Of a stretch of 17,886 nucleotides of DNA, positions 7,834 to 14,914 are shown one piece after another. This DNA is from Deltaproteobacteria bacterium. Its GTDB lineage: Bacteria; Desulfobacterota; Desulfobacteria; Desulfobacterales; JAFDDL01. A program made the translations under genes and the position numbers. The stretch spans positions 1-17,886 of the forward strand of contig JAFDDL010000025.1 in the NCBI GenBank assembly GCA_019310865.1. Reading direction: 5' to 3'. Numbering within the stretch: position 1 is the first letter of the stretch; every line of letters begins with the position of its first letter. Under the pieces are notes generated by a model. It was not told the origin of the DNA, searched no databases, and saw only the letters and a list, made by a program, of their open reading frames with translations.

Positions 7834-9011
7834 GATAATTCCCTCCCCCAAATCGTTGTGATGGCATTCATTCCGGATCCACCTGCTGAGGTCGCAAGCG
7901 CAGTTTTACAATCCGGTACTTGGCGTTCCCCTGCTTTTCCCATCAACTGACGCGCTGTTTCCACATAATTGGCGATACTCACTCCCGAACCGGTATGTCC
8001 CCGTCCGATGGCATCTCCCATGGTCGCGCAAGGCAATTTCCCGCCCGGCGATGTATGGCCTTCCTTTATGAACTTTCCGGCTTGTCCGGGTTCGCAGACC
8101 CCAAGTGCCTCCATAATAACACATTGCAAGACGGGATAGGCCCCGTAGATCTCAAGAATATCAAGGCCTGAAGCAGCCATTCCAGCCTCTTCCAATGCGT
8201 CTTTTGACGACTCTTGCCACGCATTTTTCATGAAAAAATCTTTCCGAAGCACCGGGCATGCTCCCAAATATCGAGCCCCCTGGCCCAGTTTATAGACGGG
8301 TGTTTCCGTGATTTTTGCTGCCAGTTCCGCAGACGTTACCACCATGGCCGCACCGCCGTCCCCCAGCACATTACATTCCCGTGACCGAAGCGGCGAGCTA
8401 ATCATCTTGGAACCTAACACATCCTCAAGTGTTACCGGTTTCTTATAGAACATGGAGTTCGGATCCATCGCCGCCCATTTGCGAAGCGCGACGACAACCG
8501 ATGCCATTTCCTCTTCTGTGGTACCGCTTTCATACATATACCGGCGTGTCATCATCGCCGTAATGGCATTATAGGTGGTTCCAAAAGGGTATTCCCATTG
8601 AAGATCCATGCCGGCAGTGGCAAAAAAACCGATGAGGTCTTCAACCGGTATCGTAGAATGCACGGTAACATGCGGGATCAGTACAATCTTGGCCAAACCG
8701 CTTTCGATCCATTGCTCAGCGAGGCGCAGGCAGTTGGCCGAAGATGCACCGCCTGCGTTGCAGATACAAATATCCTTGCACCCTTTCAGCCCCAATTCCT
8801 CCGGAATTTTTCCGAATGAAATTTCTGCTATTAGTCGCGGTTGAGCCTGGGGTGCGACGGTAATGACGCCTTCGATATCGTTCTTATCAATGCCTGCGTC
8901 CCGGACCGCCTGCTGACAGACTTCATAGATGATGTCCCACCTGGATCTTTCCGGATATCTCCCGGTAGGCACTTCCCCGATGCCGATAATTGCAAGTTTA
9001 CCTTTACTCAT
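7830..9011 (-). CDS. Thiolase-superfamily (SCP-x/lipid-transfer type) protein lacking the nucleophilic Cys
   Basis: A 393-residue thiolase-fold protein. It begins with the family strand KLAIIGIGEVPTGRYP, has NVLGDGGAAMVV in the middle, and near the end a GGKLP segment followed by GRGHTGSG, which keeps the conserved His (H339). The position of the acyl-accepting Cys (usually in A-C-A-S) reads A86-G87-G88-A89-S90, so the nucleophile is Gly. Thiolysis by the normal mechanism is therefore unlikely. Ltp2-type aldolases of steroid side-chain breakdown also lack this Cys and pair with DUF35, so retro-aldol cleavage of a beta-hydroxyacyl-CoA is the best guess; Y289 and Y292 (EIYGAYP) are nearby candidate acid/base residues. 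AAGGAG lies 6 bases before the chosen ATG at 9011. It is the first gene of the long minus-strand operon. Confidence 0.88.
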   Translation of the reverse strand: MSKGKLAIIGIGEVPTGRYPERSRWDIIYEVCQQAVRDAGIDKNDIEGVITVAPQAQPRLIAEISFGKIPEELGLKGCKDICICNAGGASSANCLRLAEQWIESGLAKIVLIPHVTVHSTIPVEDLIGFFATAGMDLQWEYPFGTTYNAITAMMTRRYMYESGTTEEEMASVVVALRKWAAMDPNSMFYKKPVTLEDVLGSKMISSPLRSRECNVLGDGGAAMVVTSAELAAKITETPVYKLGQGARYLGACPVLRKDFFMKNAWQESSKDALEEAGMAASGLDILEIYGAYPVLQCVIMEALGVCEPGQAGKFIKEGHTSPGGKLPCATMGDAIGRGHTGSGVSIANYVETARQLMGKAGERQVPDCKTALATSAGGSGMNAITTIWGRELS

Positions 9012-9233
9012 TCCAATCTCCTTGTTCATGGTGTAAAAGGCCCGCAAAATGGCCAAAATTGAATTACATATTGACTATCTGACCATCATGTGTTGTCATT
9101 TTCTCCTTAAAGCCATCCGGCTACCATTAATGTTTATATATTTGTTTTTATAGAAATTATAGATATTTTTTATTTTGCAAAAGCTACTGTTCTTTTTAAA
9201 TACTCAAGATGACTGACCGCCCATCCTGTTTGT

Positions 9234-9262
9234 ATAATACATGTGCTTTTATCGAATGTCAA
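9234..9262 (-). promoter_or_regulatory. Sigma70-type promoter of the long minus-strand operon
   Basis: On the minus strand a perfect -35 TTGACA (9262-9257) is followed after 17 bases by TATTAT (9239-9234), a five-of-six match to the -10 consensus. Upstream lies an A/T-rich tract (about 9261-9282) resembling an UP element. Transcription would begin near 9227, leaving a leader of about 215 bases before the thiolase-like gene. On the plus strand the same spot holds a perfect TATAAT (9233-9238) with only a poor -35, so it may also fire toward the regulator gene. Confidence 0.65.
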
Positions 9263-9357
9263 GAAAAAAAATTAAAAAATAAGAGTCCATAACTACCTGC
9301 ATATTCAAAATATTTCTTGACCTGGCTTAATTTCCGTGATAGTGATTAAAAATAAAA

Positions 9358-9371
9358 TGACCAAATGGTCA
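9358..9371. promoter_or_regulatory. Operator-like inverted repeat upstream of the TetR/MerR-type regulator
   Basis: TGACCA and TGGTCA form a perfect inverted repeat with a 2-base centre, the size and symmetry of many TetR-family operators. It lies 56 bases before the regulator's start codon and just downstream of a possible plus-strand -35 (TTGACC, 9317-9322), so self-repression is plausible. It is about 100 bases from the operon promoter; no second full copy was found there, only a TGACCA half-site at 9080-9085 in the operon leader. Confidence 0.5.
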
Positions 9372-9426
9372 CTTTGGATTCTACACAAGCTGACTCTTAT
9401 CGGAACATAAACGTGAGGCAAATAGA

Positions 9427-10617
9427 ATGGATATCGCTGACAACGGACACAATCCGCTTCGAATGAGGACGGAAGCGCTATGCCGGGCAGCCGGCCTCAG
9501 TCGCTCAACTATTTATCAATATCTGCGCTCCGGAATCCTGCACCCGCCCATCAAGGAAGGCCCGACGCAGCTGCGGTATGATGAAACACATCTTAAGCGG
9601 ATTGAAAAAATTCGATATCTGCGTGAGCAAAAAAAAATGTCCATACCCAAGATACAAGAAATGTTTCGGGTTGAATCACCGGAAAAAAAAGACCCAAGCA
9701 GTGAACCCAATGACCTGAAAAACCTATTATTTAAAAAATCGCTTGAGCTTTTTTCAAAAAATGGCCTGGCAAAAACAAAAATCACTGACATTACCGATGC
9801 ATTAAACTTGGGGAAGGGGACATTTTATCTGTATTTCAAAAGCAAAGAGGCGTTGTTTCTGGAATGCGTGGAACGAGTTCCTGAAATTATCCTGCCCGAA
9901 CATACCTGGGATGACATCCGAAAGGAGCGGAATTTTTTTCAAAGACAGCACAAGCGCCTACATTATATGTTAAAATCCTTTCCGACTTTCATGGGAATCA
10001 TCAGCATTGCAAAACTGGCCTTACGAGGTGATGATGCATTCATGGCCCAAAAAGCCACAGACTGTTTTCAAACGATCAGCCGGGCGCTGGAAAAAGATAT
10101 TAAGCGGGCGATTGAAAGCGGCGTTATTCGCGAAGTCGACCCGGCGCTTTTCGCCTTTTTAACATTTGGCATGGCGGAGGCCTTGGGGTATTGGTTGATG
10201 ATAAACCCCAACTATTCGGTTGAAACGTGTATTGACCAATATCTAGACTTTTTATCTAATGGACTGTTGCTGAAAGATGCCGATACCAGCGAGGTGTCCA
10301 ACCCAGAGGGATTTAATGGAAAAGTGGTGGATTTAAACGGTACTGAAATCCAACTGGAGGATATCCGCATTGATAATAAGAAACATGTTGAAGGCAAACT
10401 GGGAGGGGGCCAGCTTCAGATTGAAATAGAAAAAATCGGCCGCATTGAAGTTAGCGTGAAAGAATCAGAGAATATAGCCATTGTGACCATGAATACCGGC
10501 GAAATGATCACCGTTCAAATTGCAGCGAGCGTCACATTGTCCGGTAGATCACCTTTTGGAAAATATATGATTCCAATCACCGAAACAACTAAAATAGCCA
10601 TGAATAGAGATACTTAG
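9427..10617 (+). CDS. TetR-family regulator with N-terminal MerR-like HTH and C-terminal beta domain
   Basis: A 396-residue transcription factor with three parts. Residues 12-80 resemble a MerR HTH (RTEALCRAAGLSRSTIYQYL, later LRYDETHLKRIEKIRYLRE). Residues 98-150 are a TetR HTH (TKITDITDALNLGKGTFYLYFKSKEALF). Residues 150-285 form the helical ligand/dimer region. From about residue 295 an extra, strand-rich domain of about 100 residues follows, which I do not recognise. Ordinary TetR proteins are about 200 residues, so this is a fusion at both ends. GAGG stands 8 bases before the ATG. It is transcribed away from the acyl-CoA operon and has an operator-like repeat in front. It probably senses an acyl-CoA or aromatic intermediate and represses the operon and itself (inference). 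Confidence 0.88.
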   Translation: MDIADNGHNPLRMRTEALCRAAGLSRSTIYQYLRSGILHPPIKEGPTQLRYDETHLKRIEKIRYLREQKKMSIPKIQEMFRVESPEKKDPSSEPNDLKNLLFKKSLELFSKNGLAKTKITDITDALNLGKGTFYLYFKSKEALFLECVERVPEIILPEHTWDDIRKERNFFQRQHKRLHYMLKSFPTFMGIISIAKLALRGDDAFMAQKATDCFQTISRALEKDIKRAIESGVIREVDPALFAFLTFGMAEALGYWLMINPNYSVETCIDQYLDFLSNGLLLKDADTSEVSNPEGFNGKVVDLNGTEIQLEDIRIDNKKHVEGKLGGGQLQIEIEKIGRIEVSVKESENIAIVTMNTGEMITVQIAASVTLSGRSPFGKYMIPITETTKIAMNRDT

Positions 10618-10665
10618 GGCTCACATCGGAATGCAAACCCTTTAAGCTGTCTGAGATCGGGCTTG

Positions 10666-11190
10666 TCAGGAACAGTCGCACCCGGAGCCGCATCCATGCT
10701 GCTGACTCTGGCCACCGGAGCAGTCACATCCCGAGCCGCATCCATGCTGCTGGGTCGGCGCATCGGTAATGCCCACCACTTCAATATCGAAATTCAATGA
10801 CTCGCCGGCCAGCGGGTGATTCAGATCCAGGGTTATTTTCTCATCATCCAAATCGAAAATACGGGCCGGGATCTGCCGGCCATCGGGTGTGCTTAACGAA
10901 ATCGTCTGTCCCACCTCCGGGTTCATTCCCGGCGGGACCTCCGAGCGTTCGAAAACGCGCGTCAGCTCTTCATCCCGATGTCCATAAGCATCTTCGGGCT
11001 CAAGGGCAATGGATTTTTTTTCATTGAGCGACATGCCTAAAACCGCCGCTTCAAAGCCCTTGATCATCTGGCCAGCACCCATCTGAAACTCCAGGGGCCG
11101 GCGTCCGTTGCTGGAATCGAACACATCGCCATTATTCAATGTACCCTGATATTCCACCTGCACGAATTGGTCGTTTTCAACTTTTTCCAT
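10666..11190 (-). CDS. slyD: FKBP-type peptidyl-prolyl isomerase, SlyD-like, with duplicated metal-binding tail
   Basis: A 174-residue cytoplasmic prolyl isomerase/chaperone. Residues 1-70 carry the FKBP half-domain (VEYQGTLNNGDVFDSS, then FQMGAGQMIKGFEAAVLGM); about 71-130 is the SlyD insert-in-flap region, followed by the closing FDIEVVGI strand. The tail is a perfect duplication of QQHGCGSGCDCS (147-158 and 163-174) joined by GGQS, giving two His and six Cys for metal binding, probably nickel as in SlyD. GGAG lies 6 bases before the ATG. It is 69 bases after the 3-hydroxyacyl-CoA dehydrogenase-like gene and may be read with it or from its own promoter; a TTGACT occurs in the gap but no good -10 follows. 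It converges on the plus-strand regulator, with only 48 bases between. Confidence 0.9.
   Translation of the reverse strand: MEKVENDQFVQVEYQGTLNNGDVFDSSNGRRPLEFQMGAGQMIKGFEAAVLGMSLNEKKSIALEPEDAYGHRDEELTRVFERSEVPPGMNPEVGQTISLSTPDGRQIPARIFDLDDEKITLDLNHPLAGESLNFDIEVVGITDAPTQQHGCGSGCDCSGGQSQQHGCGSGCDCS
10669..10752 (-). repeat. Tandem duplication inside the slyD-like 3' end
   Basis: Two 36-base units (10717-10752 and 10669-10704) encode the same twelve residues, offset by 48 bases. The half of each unit coding for the QQHGCG side is identical in DNA; the other half differs at a few, mostly third-codon, positions, so the duplication is not brand new. Confidence 0.85.
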
Positions 11191-11259
11191 GAATGTCTCC
11201 GTTTCGGTTGAATTGATTCCGTATAAGGTAGATACGATATGTCTTTAGTCAAGCCTAAA

Positions 11260-12186
11260 TCAATCCGGAGCATCATCGGTGTCCGCCCACGGACCCTGCT
11301 TTCGAAGCCATTCAGGTTGTTTAAAGGCCGGATTCGGCCAAGTATAGAATCCCTTTCCGGTTTTTTCGCCCCTGTCTCCCTTTTCAAGAAGGTCGTCAAG
11401 GATCTTCGGCGGCTTGTCCCGCTCGTCTCCGCTGTCATCGTAGTAACGCATCTCCACCTTGTGAACCGAATCGAGCCCGATCCGGTCCATCAATCCAAAG
11501 GGGCCGTGGGGCGTGCCGAAAATCAGCATCCAGGCCCGATCGATATCCGCCGGAGAAGCCGCGCCGGAATTGGCGACATAGAGCGCCTCTTTCTTGACGG
11601 CGCGCCAGATGCGGTTGAAGGCATACCCCATGAGCTCCTTATTGCAGACAATGGGAATCATTTTGATTTTTTTGGCAAAGGCGACGGCGGCCTTCCGGGT
11701 CGATTCCGAGGTCTTGGGATTCCACATCACCTCCACCAGTTCCTCTCCCGAATGGGGATCGGTGAAGTTCATATTGAAAAAATTCTCAGGTCGACCCGAC
11801 GCTTCGGCAATGGGTGAGCACATCAGCGAGGACGCATTGGTACCCTGCAGCACATGGGACGCGGCGATACGGCCGATCTTTTCGTGGATGTTTTTTTTAA
11901 CGTCAAGATCTTCAAATACACTCTCAAAGGCCAGATCCACATCGGTCAAGGCTTCTTCCAGGCCGGCACAGGGATGGAGCCGTGCTGACGCGGCTTTGGC
12001 GTCCACCTTGGACAGATTGCCATCGAAAAACCACGAGTTGAGCATTTTAACCGAACGTTCCACGGCGCCCGGTTTTTCATCATAGAGATTCACGTCAATC
12101 CCGTTAACCGCACACCCCCAGATCACATTGGTTCCCATGACGCCGGTGCCGATCTTTGCCATCTTTTTAATCTCGATTGTCATCAT
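11260..12186 (-). CDS. 3-hydroxyacyl-CoA dehydrogenase-like protein with catalytic His replaced by Asn
   Basis: A 308-residue protein with the NAD-binding motif G13-T-G15-V-M-G18, a Rossmann domain to about 180, and the helical C-terminal 3HCDH domain. S119, E152 and N191 match conserved active-site residues at the expected spacing. The catalytic His, expected in M-H-F-F-N-P, is N140 (MNFTDP); the 12-residue distance to E152 equals that between His and Glu in the human enzyme, so the alignment is firm. Normal His-Glu catalysis is thus impaired or altered. AGGAG lies 4 bases before the first ATG and 7 before the second, so translation may begin at either 12186 or 12183. It follows the acyl-CoA ligase gene by 7 bases. 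Together with the BKACE enzyme it recalls carnitine breakdown, where a dehydrogenase makes the beta-keto acid for BKACE. Confidence 0.88.
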   Translation of the reverse strand: MMTIEIKKMAKIGTGVMGTNVIWGCAVNGIDVNLYDEKPGAVERSVKMLNSWFFDGNLSKVDAKAASARLHPCAGLEEALTDVDLAFESVFEDLDVKKNIHEKIGRIAASHVLQGTNASSLMCSPIAEASGRPENFFNMNFTDPHSGEELVEVMWNPKTSESTRKAAVAFAKKIKMIPIVCNKELMGYAFNRIWRAVKKEALYVANSGAASPADIDRAWMLIFGTPHGPFGLMDRIGLDSVHKVEMRYYDDSGDERDKPPKILDDLLEKGDRGEKTGKGFYTWPNPAFKQPEWLRKQGPWADTDDAPD

Positions 12187-12193
12187 TTTTCTC

Positions 12194-13735
12194 CTATGAA
12201 CGATAGTTGTCTCGCAATGCCCGCTTGACGATCTTTCCGTAATTGTTTTTGGGCAGCGTGTCGATAAAGTCCACCGATTTGGGCTTCTTATAGCTGGCCA
12301 GGCGGGCTTTGCAAAATTCGATCAGTTCCGACTCCGTCACCTGTATTTCAGGTGCGCGCACCACCACCGCCTTGACCGATTCCCCCCATTTTGAATCCGG
12401 AACACCGATCACGGCCACTTCCCGAACAGCCGGATGTCGCGCCAGGACCTCTTCCACCTCCCGCGGGTAGATATTTTCGCCCCCGCTGATAATCATGTCT
12501 TTGGACCGGTCCATGAGAAACAGATATCCCTGATCGTCCAGATAGCCAAGGTCGCCGGTATGCAGCCAGCCGCCCGCCAGGGTTTCAGCGGTCGCTTCCG
12601 GATTTTGCCAATAGCCCTTCATCACGACATCCGAGCGGGCCACCACCTCACCCATTTCGCCAATTGGCAGGGGCCGGGCCTCGCTATCCACGATTCTCAC
12701 ATCGACACCGGTCCGGGAAATGCCCGCCGAGGCGAGCCGTTTCATCTGCTCGGTGGTCCCTTCGTGCACATGATCCCGGTGGGGCAAATAGGTGATGGTC
12801 ATGGGGGTTTCGCCCATACCGTATAGCTGGGTGAGACAGGGCCCCAATTTTGCCATGGCCGCTTTCAGATTTTCGACGTGCATGGGCCCGCCCCCATAGA
12901 TGATGCTTCGCATGGAACCCAGGTCATACTTTCCCGCAGCGGGGCTTTCCGTGAGCATATTCAACATGGTCGGCGCGGCAAACATGTTGGTAATGCGCTT
13001 TTCCTGGATGGTTGCAAAAACCCGCTCCGGTTCAAAGGCCTTGGTCTCCAGTATAACATTGGTTGCCCCCTGGGCGATGTTGGGCAACGCATACAAACCA
13101 CTGCCATGGGACAGGGGCGCAGCGTGCAAAATGGCGTCCCGGGGGCCAAGGGACACATAATCGGCGTAATAGGTTAGGGTCATGGCCAACAGATTTCGAT
13201 GGGTCAGCATGGCGCCCTTGGGTCGTCCGGTGGTTCCGGAGGTATAAAAGATCCAGGCGACATCTTCCGGACCGGTGTCTGCATCGGCCCGTTCCGGAGA
13301 TTCTTCGGATAGAATCGTTTCATAGGCCGGAAACGGTTCCCCAGCATCAGCGACACCGATAAAGTGTTCAACCCGGGGAATCTGATCGGCAACCGTGCGG
13401 ATATCCGTATTGAATTCCGGGGTCAGGACCACGGTCCGGGCCTGTGATTGATCGATGATATAGGCGTATTCGTCCGCATGAAGCCTGAAGTTAATGGGCA
13501 CCGCTCCGAATCCACCCTTGAAGCATGCATAGAGCGCCTCGAGCATCTCCGGGCAGTTGTGCATCAGCAGCGCGACGTGATCGCCCTTTCGAAGGCCGAG
13601 GCGAACCAGCGCATTGGCCAGCTGATTGGCCCTGGCGTTAAACTGGGCATAAGTCCGTCTTTTTTCCCCATGTTCTATGGCCGGATGATCCGGGAAAATC
13701 CGACTGCACCGGGTCAGCGTGCTTCCAATATTCAT
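12194..13735 (-). CDS. AMP-forming acyl-CoA ligase
   Basis: A 513-residue adenylate-forming ligase, related to but clearly different from the one at 4613-6160. Motifs are FYTSGTTGRPKG (163-174), YGMGE (305-309), HTGDLGYLD (392-400), DRSKDMI, GGENIYPRE and the adenylation lysine K501 in NNYGKIVKR. It converts a carboxylic acid to its CoA thioester with ATP. AGGTGA sits about 4 bases before the ATG. It is read just before the dehydrogenase-like gene (7 bases apart) and after the BKACE gene, from which it is separated by a 146-base palindrome. It may activate the acid substrate of this set or the product acid; which one cannot be told from the sequence. Confidence 0.93.
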   Translation of the reverse strand: MNIGSTLTRCSRIFPDHPAIEHGEKRRTYAQFNARANQLANALVRLGLRKGDHVALLMHNCPEMLEALYACFKGGFGAVPINFRLHADEYAYIIDQSQARTVVLTPEFNTDIRTVADQIPRVEHFIGVADAGEPFPAYETILSEESPERADADTGPEDVAWIFYTSGTTGRPKGAMLTHRNLLAMTLTYYADYVSLGPRDAILHAAPLSHGSGLYALPNIAQGATNVILETKAFEPERVFATIQEKRITNMFAAPTMLNMLTESPAAGKYDLGSMRSIIYGGGPMHVENLKAAMAKLGPCLTQLYGMGETPMTITYLPHRDHVHEGTTEQMKRLASAGISRTGVDVRIVDSEARPLPIGEMGEVVARSDVVMKGYWQNPEATAETLAGGWLHTGDLGYLDDQGYLFLMDRSKDMIISGGENIYPREVEEVLARHPAVREVAVIGVPDSKWGESVKAVVVRAPEIQVTESELIEFCKARLASYKKPKSVDFIDTLPKNNYGKIVKRALRDNYRS

Positions 13736-13755
13736 ACTTCACCTTTCATTAATGT

Positions 13756-13901
13756 AAGTGTCCATTCAGAATTGGTAGCCTACGGCTCAGGGCAAGGCCG
13801 CAGCATTTTTTCAACCACAGGCATAGCATGACTATTCTGAGGATTGAAAAAATGTGAGAACGCCGCCCTGGGCCGTAGGATGCCGGTTCTGGATGACACT
13901 T
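13756..13901. repeat. 146-base imperfect palindrome filling the BKACE-ligase gap
   Basis: The left arm (13756-13814) and the reverse complement of the right arm (13844-13901) share, in the same order, AAGTGTC, CAGAA, CCTACGGC, CAGGGC and CATTTTTTCAA, separated by short mismatched stretches. The 29-base centre also has weak internal symmetry (CCACAG against CTGAGG, ATAG against CTAT). The right end touches the BKACE stop codon and the left end lies 20 bases before the ligase start. Several arm differences would be G-U pairs in a plus-strand RNA. It could be a miniature inverted-repeat transposable element, a structured RNA, or an mRNA processing site. No certain target duplication is seen, though TTAA occurs near both ends. 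Confidence 0.75.
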
Positions 13902-14840
13902 TTAAAAATTGACCTTATCATACCCTTTAAGCCCCAGCATCTCACGGGCCTCATCCGGGGATGCAATTTCGCGTCCGAAAATTTCGGCGATGGTCTTGAT
14001 GTCCTCCACCATCTCCACGTTGCTCTTGCAGAGCTGGCCCTTTCGCACATAGATATTGTCTTCGAGCCCGACCCGGACATGTCCGAACATGGAGATGGCC
14101 AGCGCCCCCAGGGTGTATTGCCGCGGGTAGCCCACACCGATCACCGACCATTGGAATTTATCCGGACCAAAATGCCGCAACGCTTCGGTCTGCATGTGGA
14201 CCACCTCAGAAGGATAGCCGCCGGTACCGCCGGCAACGCCCAGTACCCACTGCATGGCGATGGGCTCATCGATGAGACCGTCTCGCCAGAGCATCCGGGT
14301 GTTGTAAAGACCGGCTGTGCTGAAAAACTCCATCTCGGGCTTGGTGCCGTTTTCACGCATGATTCGGGCAAAGGACATGATATCCTCAAAGGTGTTGACA
14401 AAGGCGCCCTTGGTGGTCGACATCAGGTAGTCTTTTTCCCAATCGTATTTCCACTCCTTGACCCGGGGAATGACGTGATGAAGGGTATTGCTCACACTCT
14501 CGGGCGTCAAAGAGGCGATTTCCGGCTGATAATTGATGACGGTCGCCAGGCGTTGTTCCACGGTCAGCCCGTAAGCCCCGCCGGAAGAAACACCGATAAC
14601 CAGGTCCCCGCACTTTCGCTTCACTTTCTTCAGCAAGGTTTCCCACAATCCCTGATCGCCGGAAGGCTTTCCCGTATCCGGTTCGCGCACGTGAAGATGA
14701 ACCATGGAGGCGCCGGCTTTCCAGCATTTGTAGCATTCTTCGGTAATCTCATCGGGTGTAATCGGCACATAGGGCGTTTGAGACGGGGTCGTGTCGGCTC
14801 CCGTCACCGCGACTTGAATGATCAGTTTGGGTATCTTCAT
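13902..14840 (-). CDS. Beta-keto acid cleavage enzyme (BKACE, DUF849 family)
   Basis: A 312-residue zinc-dependent TIM-barrel enzyme of the Kce/BKACE family, which takes a beta-keto acid plus acetyl-CoA and yields acetoacetate plus the shortened acyl-CoA. The zinc site is visible: H48 and H50 in MVHLHVRE and E260 in VGLEDN; R256 and D261 match further catalytic residues of the family, and SSGG (85-88) a substrate-loop Ser. Length is normal. AGGAG is 8 bases before the ATG. The gene follows the integrase-fold/GntR regulator by 74 bases and precedes the ligase and dehydrogenase-like genes, suggesting that the dehydrogenase-like protein supplies the keto acid. Which of the many BKACE substrates is used (3-keto-5-aminohexanoate, dehydrocarnitine or others) cannot be told without a structural comparison. 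Confidence 0.92.
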   Translation of the reverse strand: MKIPKLIIQVAVTGADTTPSQTPYVPITPDEITEECYKCWKAGASMVHLHVREPDTGKPSGDQGLWETLLKKVKRKCGDLVIGVSSGGAYGLTVEQRLATVINYQPEIASLTPESVSNTLHHVIPRVKEWKYDWEKDYLMSTTKGAFVNTFEDIMSFARIMRENGTKPEMEFFSTAGLYNTRMLWRDGLIDEPIAMQWVLGVAGGTGGYPSEVVHMQTEALRHFGPDKFQWSVIGVGYPRQYTLGALAISMFGHVRVGLEDNIYVRKGQLCKSNVEMVEDIKTIAEIFGREIASPDEAREMLGLKGYDKVNF

Positions 14841-14914
14841 TTTCTTTTCTCCTATAATATGTGTTGGCTTTGCAAATTCTATGAATACAATCGGTTACAA
14901 TTCCAGAACCTCAC

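Larger units (their letters stand above)
9012..9426. other. Divergent intergenic region, AT-rich
   Basis: This 415-base gap separates the minus-strand operon from the plus-strand regulator. Besides the promoter and inverted repeat listed separately, it holds long A and T runs and no credible open reading frame, hairpin terminator or RNA gene. The operon leader (9012 to about 9227) has no recognisable riboswitch fold. The divergent arrangement makes the regulator the natural candidate controller of the operon. Confidence 0.7.

Noticed and set aside
10618..10665. Bidirectional terminator between the convergent regulator and slyD genes
   Set aside because: No stable hairpin with a T run could be found in these 48 bases.
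11191..11259. TTGACT as the -35 of a separate slyD promoter
   Set aside because: No good -10 lies 16-18 bases downstream; the nearest TATA-like sequence is 20 or more bases away.
11239..11817. Plus-strand open frame opposite the dehydrogenase-like gene
   Set aside because: Shadow of the minus-strand gene, whose NAD motif and active-site spacing are clear.
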